Part shown: in pieces, positions 14,789 to 19,764 of the stretch
Numbering within the stretch: position 1 is the first letter of the stretch
Layout: every line of letters begins with the position of its first letter
Assembly (NCBI GenBank): GCA_041946865.1
Contig: JBHGBF010000079.1
Location: 1 to 19,764 of the forward strand
Length of the DNA stretch: 19,764 bases
Origin: RPQK01 sp041946865
GTDB taxonomy: Bacteria; Acidobacteriota; UBA6911; RPQK01
Direction of reading: 5' to 3'
Position numbers and translations under genes: made by a program
The notes under the pieces: generated by a model
Databases searched by the model: none
What the model was told of the DNA's origin: nothing
The model's input: only the letters and a program-made list of their open reading frames with translations

Positions 14789-16872
14789 TACATTCCTCCA
14801 GCTGCATCAGTTCGCTTATCGGCACTGACGTCTTGGGGAGCTTTCGAAGTCATCTCCGAGGCCGGACCATCCTCCGGAATCCCGGACCACAAGGCGCCCA
14901 GGTCGATCCATTCGACAAAGGTTCGTATTTCCGATTCCGTTAAAGTCGCCGCACCGGCAGGGGGCATGGGTTTGACCGGGTAGTCCGACTTATAGCTCTT
15001 GTCCCAGGGTTGTGAAGTGTTGCGGCCGAAAAGATGCCAGATCAGCGGACTGGTGCGTGCACGGCCCGGATCCACATATCGGCTGGTTTTGTTGTCACCC
15101 AGAAATGTCACGTAGCACCGGCTGTAGTATTGCTCCTTGCCCTTATCGCCAAATCGAACCGGGCTGGCTTGCAGGTTGACGGTGGCCGTCGGGCTGGCAT
15201 GACAGGCTTCAGTCGCGCATTTGCCGGCGACGATAGGCATGACGTCCCGGCGGAAGTCGACAGTCCGTCGCCGGTTAGGAGGCAAAAGGAGCGGGACGGA
15301 AGGCCTGGAAAGAGCTGAAACAAAGCGATTTGGAGGTGTCAGCTCGTTGTCCTCGTGACAGCCGATACAGCCCCGGTGTTCCTTGTTCTTGGCCCAGATC
15401 CAATGACTGGCCCTCAATGCCATTCCTTTCGAATCAATCAGTTGCAGCTGAATTGGGGTATTGGCAGGCACCTGGATGTTGAATGATCCGTCCGCTTCAA
15501 CCCCGATCTCTCCGAGGAATCGTTTCTGTATCGCTGGTGAAAGGCCGAAATCGCCCTCGATTCCGGGCCGCGGCATTCGAGCCGCTTTCGTTCTGCCTAG
15601 CGCCGGGACCCATTTCGGCGGCAGGCCTTCCAGGACCCTCAGCCTCAGCTCCGACGGATTCCGGGCCCAATTGTCGCCGGCAAGATCCGATATCCGGATG
15701 TCCAGGCAATAAATCTTCCCCGTCGGCTCAGTCTCGACCACAACGGTTGACCGGCCATCGGGCAGCGGTTGGGCCGAAAGGGCTTTGGCTTGGATGTCGT
15801 GATATTTGGGATCGTCGAAAACCGGCTCCATCCGACCCGAAACCGGGTCGAGCCTGAAGATGCCATGGGTCTTCTGTTTTCCCGAGTCCCGTCGCGAAAC
15901 CAGGATCTGCCCGTCGGGGAGCGGCGCGGGAGACAGGAAGAGAGCGTTCGGATCTGCGGCGATGGAACGGTGCGAGTGAAGGTTGCGTCTCAGGCTGACG
16001 GAGGCCAGGCGGCCGGCTCCATCCCAGGCTACCTGGTTCGATTCAATAAAGACGACGAGCCCTGACCGGGTCACGCACGGCATGTGTTTGACCCGTAATC
16101 CCTCGTCACCTGTGAAAATAGTGTTGCCCGTACCATCAGTATTAACCGCGCAAAGAGCCACTCGTCCCTGCGGGCCGTGCTCAAGAGTGGCCAGTTGCCA
16201 GGCGGCGTACACCATCCGGCCGTCAGGGAGCATCCAGGGATCCATGTCGCTCGACGGATTGAAGGTCAGTCGCCGCAGTTCGGTGCCGTCCAGCTTGCAG
16301 GAATAGAGGTCTGAGGCAGGGAAGGGGCCGTACTCGTTCAGCTCGTGACCGAGATCCGAAACGAAACTGATCTGGTACCAGGGTTCTTTTGAATCGAGCG
16401 TGAACAAAGTCGCCTGGTAGATAGGGCTGCGACAGTTGCCCATGTCTTTCGTGATCTGCCGCAATCCCGTACCGTCTGCCGATACTTCAAAGATATTCCA
16501 AGCGTCGTTGGCGGTTCGCTTTCCGGCGAAAAGAACTTTCTGGCCATCGAAAGATACGGCCGGATCACAGGCGCTGTGAAAGCCGGTGACAAGAGGCTCG
16601 GTCTTCGCGCCCGGGCGCCAGCGCACAACTCTGGCGCCATCTCCGTAAGGTTGGCGGAGCATTCCGTCGGCCAGTGCTCCCCGTTTTTCGGCCGCGGTCT
16701 GCCGGGGGAGCTGAGTGAAGACCAGCATGCCAGACCAGGACTTGCCGGAATCGCTTTGCGCAGCCGCCTCGGATCGAAAAGCCGTGCCTGCAGCGGCGAG
16801 CAAGAGGGAACCGCCCAGCAGCAGCCACCCGGCCGATTCCTGTTTGAATATAAATCTATGAAAGCAGTTCAC
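14788..16872 (-). CDS. Hydrazine-synthase-alpha-like protein: TolB-type propeller plus two c-heme sites
   Basis: Secreted protein of about 695 residues resembling the alpha subunit of hydrazine synthase in layout: an N-terminal propeller with PD40-like blades (VSFDGQKVLFAGKR, ISADGTGLRQIT-like, DPWMLPDGRMVYAAW; about 50-400), a middle domain with a CIGCH heme site (503-507), and a C-terminal cytochrome-like domain (VDFRRDVMPIVAGKC...) with an expanded CX4CH motif, CATEACH (553-559), and a probable Met ligand in KPMPPAG (Met637). Many such homologues exist outside anammox bacteria. The subunits HzsB and HzsC are absent here, so hydrazine synthesis is not implied. The hydrophobic signal segment is at 17-30. 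Two tandem GTG codons (16875 and 16872) follow GGGTGAG; no ATG precedes the signal segment. It starts about 32 nt after the Rid gene and ends overlapping the CRTAC1 start. Confidence 0.8.
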   Translation of the reverse strand: MNCFHRFIFKQESAGWLLLGGSLLLAAAGTAFRSEAAAQSDSGKSWSGMLVFTQLPRQTAAEKRGALADGMLRQPYGDGARVVRWRPGAKTEPLVTGFHSACDPAVSFDGQKVLFAGKRTANDAWNIFEVSADGTGLRQITKDMGNCRSPIYQATLFTLDSKEPWYQISFVSDLGHELNEYGPFPASDLYSCKLDGTELRRLTFNPSSDMDPWMLPDGRMVYAAWQLATLEHGPQGRVALCAVNTDGTGNTIFTGDEGLRVKHMPCVTRSGLVVFIESNQVAWDGAGRLASVSLRRNLHSHRSIAADPNALFLSPAPLPDGQILVSRRDSGKQKTHGIFRLDPVSGRMEPVFDDPKYHDIQAKALSAQPLPDGRSTVVVETEPTGKIYCLDIRISDLAGDNWARNPSELRLRVLEGLPPKWVPALGRTKAARMPRPGIEGDFGLSPAIQKRFLGEIGVEADGSFNIQVPANTPIQLQLIDSKGMALRASHWIWAKNKEHRGCIGCHEDNELTPPNRFVSALSRPSVPLLLPPNRRRTVDFRRDVMPIVAGKCATEACHASPTATVNLQASPVRFGDKGKEQYYSRCYVTFLGDNKTSRYVDPGRARTSPLIWHLFGRNTSQPWDKSYKSDYPVKPMPPAGAATLTESEIRTFVEWIDLGALWSGIPEDGPASEMTSKAPQDVSADKRTDAAGGM

Positions 16873-16907
16873 CACGTCTCACCCGCCAACTCACAACCCA
16901 TACATGC

Positions 16908-17522
16908 CTACGCTTTGGCCCGAAGCATAATGGCCATTGCTTCTATTTCCACCAGCAGCTCTTCCCGGCAGAGGCGAGCCTGAATTCCGACACTGGCAGG
17001 CAATGGGTCCAGCTTCAACCACTTGAAGAACGCAGTGCGAACGTGGTTGAAGTCCTTGTAATCGCGTTCGATGTCGCGCAGGTAACAGGTGCATTTCACG
17101 ACGTCCTGCCAGCGAGCGCCTTCGGAAGCGAGCAAGCGAGTGATATTACGGTAGGTGCGCCAGCATTGAGCACGAAAGTCGCCGATGTGCACTGAGGCGC
17201 CGTACTCGTCGACACTGGCCGTGCCGGAGATGAGCAACATCACGTAATCCGGCAGTTCGACCCTCAATCCTCGGGAAAAAGAAGACGGGGTCGAGTAACT
17301 GTAAGCTTCGTTAAGGACGTCCGGAGCGCAGATCGCCCGCTTTTCAGCCGGCTTGAGCTCCGGCGATAAGTAAGCGATCGGCGGGTCCTGAATTTTCCTG
17401 TCGACCGACAGCAGTCCCAGGGCCAATAGCTCCTCTTCTTCCCCGGAGGACAGACTATTGATGTCGATCAGATGACTCTTAGCCTTAGTAATAGCTCGCG
17501 GACGCTCGACAATTTGAGACAT
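16908..17522 (-). CDS. Rid-family (YjgF/YER057c/UK114) protein without the catalytic arginine
   Basis: Cytoplasmic Rid-superfamily protein, 204 residues from the ATG at 17522, preceded by AGGAG at a normal distance. The Rid domain covers about 78-202: LPDYVMLLISGTASVDEYG, the helix TYRNITRLLASEGARWQDVVKCTCYLRD, and the C-terminal signature VEIEAMAIM. Aligning that end to RidA (PARSCVE...EIEA) places Ser177 where RidA has its essential Arg105, so RidA-type imine/enamine deaminase activity is unlikely; this is the pattern of the non-RidA Rid subgroups. An N-terminal region of about 75 residues (including LSSGEEEELLALGLL) is additional to the usual 130-residue domain. It is the first gene of the minus-strand block and has no visible signal peptide, unlike almost every gene after it. 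A role linked to the cytochrome system is inferred only from position. Confidence 0.83.
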   Translation of the reverse strand: MSQIVERPRAITKAKSHLIDINSLSSGEEEELLALGLLSVDRKIQDPPIAYLSPELKPAEKRAICAPDVLNEAYSYSTPSSFSRGLRVELPDYVMLLISGTASVDEYGASVHIGDFRAQCWRTYRNITRLLASEGARWQDVVKCTCYLRDIERDYKDFNHVRTAFFKWLKLDPLPASVGIQARLCREELLVEIEAMAIMLRAKA

Positions 17523-17858
17523 TAGGAACTCCTCATTAACGATTGAACCGCGCGAGGGACGCCGGAGAAAACAAGATGAAGGCAGGTCTCGATAAGAAAT
17601 CACACTTCATGCGTGCTTCCAGCTCCCTATCTGCCCAGCCGCTCAGGAAAGTGGTCCCCGGGACTGGACACACCAACAGTGAGCCTGGTTGCGATGCCGC
17701 TATCAGCTTTAGCAAATGTCATGCCAAGGGTGACAGGCAGGCAAGCCGCGAGTCGGAATGGCCGGCAAGGTCTGCCGTGTGAGCGAATTGAAGGCGTGAC
17801 GGGCCCGACAGCAGCGGGTTCGTGAGGCCGGCACCGTCGCCGTATTGAGACTCTTCGC

Positions 17859-17890
17859 CCGCTACCGTCGCGAAATGGCGACGGTAGCGG
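17859..17890. promoter_or_regulatory. Perfect 13-bp inverted repeat with 6-nt loop
   Basis: CCGCTACCGTCGC (17859-17871) and GCGACGGTAGCGG (17878-17890) are exact reverse complements around GAAATG. The following bases are purine-rich with no T-run, so it is not a standard terminator. It lies 93 nt before the plus-strand CRTAC1 start, possibly an operator for a dimeric regulator or an RNA structure. Confidence 0.5.
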
Positions 17891-17969
17891 AGAGACGAAA
17901 GATACGCTGAGGACAAAGCGGACCGCGCCGTGCCCGCGACTTCGTCCTCGGCGTCCACTTCGTCCATGG

Positions 17970-17975
17970 TAGACT
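17970..17975 (+). promoter_or_regulatory. Candidate -10 box (TAGACT) of the second CRTAC1 gene
   Basis: TAGACT ends 8 nt before the ATG at 17984 and is the same hexamer as at the PhzF-family gene. The interval TCTGAGCA contains no Shine-Dalgarno. No recognisable -35. Confidence 0.35.
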
Positions 17976-17983
17976 TCTGAGCA

Positions 17984-19672
17984 ATGAAGCGGGTAGGCGC
18001 CGTTCTGATAATTGCTGCCGGATCGTTGCTGGGTTCACGCGACGACAGCCGGATTCTCGTCCCCCAGTTTGCGGATATGAGCGCAACTTGCGGGATCACT
18101 TTTGAGCACATCTGTGGATCGCCTCGTGAAAAGAACTACATCTTTGAGGCGAAAGGAGGCGGCCTGGCCGCTTTTGATTACAACAACGACGGTTTAATGG
18201 ATCTCCTGCTGGTGCAAGGCTCGACCCTCGACCGGGTGGGAAGCGGTGACAGCCCGCACAGTGTACTGTACGAGAACCAAGGAGGCTGGAAGTTTGTCGA
18301 CATCTCCGAGCGGGCAGGCTTGACGGCCAAGGCTTGGGGTATGGGCGTCGGCATTGCCGACTACGACAACGACGGTTTCGCCGATATCTACTTGACCAAC
18401 CTCGGACCCAATATCCTGTATCACAACAACGGGAATGGGACCTTCACGGACGTGACGTCCAAGGCCGGGGTAGGGGACCCGCGGTGGAGCACCTCAGCCG
18501 CATTTGGCGATTATGATGCGGACGGGGATCTGGATCTGTACGTTCCCAACTATCTTGATGTGGGGCCGTCGAAGCTGCCGGCGCGGGTTGCCGGCGTCTG
18601 CGATTATCAGGGCGAACCGGTCATGTGCGGGCCGCGAGGTCTCGCGGGCGCCGGGGACAGCTTTTACTGCAACAACGGTGACGGAACTTTCACCGAGATC
18701 AGCCAGCAGAGTCGTGCCGTTGACAAGGATAAGTATTTCGGGCTGGGAGTTGTCTGGGCTGATATCGATAACGACTCAGACCTGGACGTTTACGTGGCGA
18801 ATGATGCCACTCCCAACCTGCTTTTTGTCAACTCCGGGAACGGGACCTTTGAAGAGCAGGGTTTCCTGAGCGGCCTGGCGGTCAGCGGAGACGGCCGGGA
18901 ACAAGCCAGCATGGGTGTGGATGTGGCCGACTACGACAACGACGGGCTACTGGACGCTTACTGCACCCACTTTGCCGCTGACTACAGCACGCTGTATCAC
19001 AACGACGGGAATCTGGTCTTTACCGATGTGACGGCGCCGGCCCGTATCCAGACGCCGGAGTGGCCGCTGGTCGGCTGGGGTACCCGGTTCGTGGATCTCA
19101 ACCACGACGGGTGGAAGGACATCTTTCACTCGAACGGGCACGTCTACCCCTACCTGATTAACAGCAAGACCCGAGAGGTCTACCACCAGCCCAAGACACT
19201 GTACCTCAACCGGGGCGACGGCACGTTCCTCGACGCTTCGACGCTGGCAGGCCCGGCCTTGCAGAAGCCGACGGTCAGCCGGGGAGTGGCTTTCGCGGAT
19301 TTTGACAATGACGGCGATATCGACTGCGCCGTGGCAACACTGAACGGCTCACCGCAGCTGTTTCGGAATGACGTCCCGGCCGGGCATCACTGGGTCATGT
19401 TTCGCACTGTCGGGGCGAAAAGCAACCGCGACGGGATAGGCGCGCGGATTACGGTGACGGCCGGCAATCTGAAACAAGTGTGGGAAATCAAGCGTACCGT
19501 GGGTATCTATTCATCAAGCGATCCCCGTGCCCACTTCGGGCTCGGTCCCTTCGCGAAGATTGACTCGCTCTCAGTGCGCTGGCCGAGTGGCAAAATTCAG
19601 GAATTTAAAGACGTGACGGCCGATGCGCATTACGTTTTGCATGAAGAAGAAGGATTGCGTAAGGGCTTGTGA
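17984..19672 (+). CDS. CRTAC1-family secreted FG-GAP propeller protein with ASPIC/UnbV domain (copy 2)
   Basis: Second CRTAC1-type protein, 562 residues, divergent from the block that contains copy 1. The N-terminus MKRVGAVLIIAAGSLLGS is a short signal-like segment. Seven calcium-loop motifs are visible: DYNNDGLMD (65-73), DYDNDGFAD, DYDADGDLD, DIDNDSDLD, DYDNDGLLD, DLNHDGWKD and DFDNDGDID, consistent with a complete seven-bladed FG-GAP propeller. The ASPIC/UnbV domain follows at about 480-550 (GIGARITVTAG, SSDPRAHFGLG, VRWPSG). It is clearly paralogous to copy 1 but well diverged, with a longer insertion around VAGVCDYQGEPVMCGPRG that contains two cysteines. No Shine-Dalgarno precedes the ATG. 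Function is unknown; extracytoplasmic binding is the general expectation. The pairing of two CRTAC1 genes around one redox block suggests, but does not show, a shared role. Confidence 0.91.
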   Translation: MKRVGAVLIIAAGSLLGSRDDSRILVPQFADMSATCGITFEHICGSPREKNYIFEAKGGGLAAFDYNNDGLMDLLLVQGSTLDRVGSGDSPHSVLYENQGGWKFVDISERAGLTAKAWGMGVGIADYDNDGFADIYLTNLGPNILYHNNGNGTFTDVTSKAGVGDPRWSTSAAFGDYDADGDLDLYVPNYLDVGPSKLPARVAGVCDYQGEPVMCGPRGLAGAGDSFYCNNGDGTFTEISQQSRAVDKDKYFGLGVVWADIDNDSDLDVYVANDATPNLLFVNSGNGTFEEQGFLSGLAVSGDGREQASMGVDVADYDNDGLLDAYCTHFAADYSTLYHNDGNLVFTDVTAPARIQTPEWPLVGWGTRFVDLNHDGWKDIFHSNGHVYPYLINSKTREVYHQPKTLYLNRGDGTFLDASTLAGPALQKPTVSRGVAFADFDNDGDIDCAVATLNGSPQLFRNDVPAGHHWVMFRTVGAKSNRDGIGARITVTAGNLKQVWEIKRTVGIYSSSDPRAHFGLGPFAKIDSLSVRWPSGKIQEFKDVTADAHYVLHEEEGLRKGL

Positions 19673-19749
19673 TTCCTGTTTGTAGATCCGCCTTTAGGCG
19701 CAACGCTGTTGACTTAAGGGTTTTTGCCCGCGGAGGGGAGCCTGCTTTT

Positions 19750-19764
19750 TGTCCCGAAGGGACA
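19750..19764. other. Short stem-loop at the window edge
   Basis: TGTCCC-GAA-GGGACA forms a 6-bp stem with a 3-nt loop and is preceded by TTTTT. It may be the 3' structure of the CRTAC1 gene or the start of a further element, but the window ends here. A smaller CGCC-TTTA-GGCG hairpin lies earlier in the same 92-nt tail. Confidence 0.3.

Larger units (their letters stand above)
17523..17983. other. Divergent intergenic region, 461 nt
   Basis: Lies between the Rid gene (-) and the second CRTAC1 gene (+) and should hold promoters for both directions. No convincing gene was found: open frames crossing it lack ribosome-binding sites and recognisable motifs. Contents seen are a TGTCA-N9-TGACA inverted repeat (17717-17735), a perfect 13-bp stem-loop (17859-17890), and a TAGACT box next to the CRTAC1 start. 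No clear -10/-35 pair for the Rid gene could be assigned. Confidence 0.6.

Noticed and set aside
13892..14983. 363-codon open frame on the plus strand rich in Val/Glu
   Set aside because: Antisense of the repetitive DXDNDG calcium-loop codons of the CRTAC1 gene; no start signal or known motif.
14788..16872. Annotation as a true hydrazine synthase subunit
   Set aside because: Only the general layout matches; partner subunits are missing, the second heme motif is altered and the position expected to hold the heme I tyrosine is Glu.
17719..18111. 130-codon minus-strand frame across the divergent intergenic region
   Set aside because: Overlaps the start of the CRTAC1 gene, runs through the stem-loop, has no ribosome-binding site or recognisable domain.

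Overview
This 19.8 kb window is GC-rich bacterial chromosome and looks acidobacterial. The main evidence is a long VWA protein of the type typical of Acidobacteria (VWFA-related acidobacterial domain), two CRTAC1/ASPIC-UnbV proteins and a wealth of secreted c-type cytochromes and propellers. The phylum is inferred from protein families; there is no rRNA here. I see no tRNA, rRNA, CRISPR array, insertion sequence or phage gene.

Left part (1-3.9 kb) holds four unrelated housekeeping-type genes. A xylulokinase (+) converges on a PhzF-family isomerase (-); a small monoheme cytochrome c (+) is divergent from phzF and converges on the manganese exporter gene mntP (-). Both tail-to-tail junctions contain a copy of an unusual palindromic element built from 10-bp units.

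Centre (3.9-17.5 kb) is a block of eight genes, all on the minus strand and read from right to left: Rid-family protein, hydrazine-synthase-alpha-like propeller/diheme protein, CRTAC1 protein, ten-heme fusion protein (two c554-like tetraheme units, YVTN propeller, diheme peroxidase/MauG-like domain), Reg_prop-type propeller, two Leu/Ile/Val-type periplasmic binding proteins without any permease or ATPase, and the VWA protein. Stop and start codons overlap or nearly touch at three junctions (TAATG at 14788, 2 nt at 13146, ATGA at 8881), so much of this is certainly co-translated. Larger gaps (95 nt before the Reg_prop gene, holding a third palindrome; about 100 nt before the VWA gene, holding a TATAAT box) suggest internal transcription boundaries. 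Nearly all products have signal peptides, so the block reads as a periplasmic redox system with 12 predicted c-type hemes, four beta-propellers and two binding proteins. Its substrate cannot be read from the sequence. The mix of c554-like and HzsA-like modules recalls nitrogen-cycle enzymes, and binding protein plus propeller recalls the accessory proteins of PQQ alcohol dehydrogenase systems, but neither function is shown here.

Right part (17.5-19.8 kb): a 461-nt divergent intergenic region with a perfect 13-bp stem-loop, then a second CRTAC1 gene on the plus strand. Four genes without a clear Shine-Dalgarno carry a TANNNT box 7-8 nt before ATG, suggesting leaderless transcripts.
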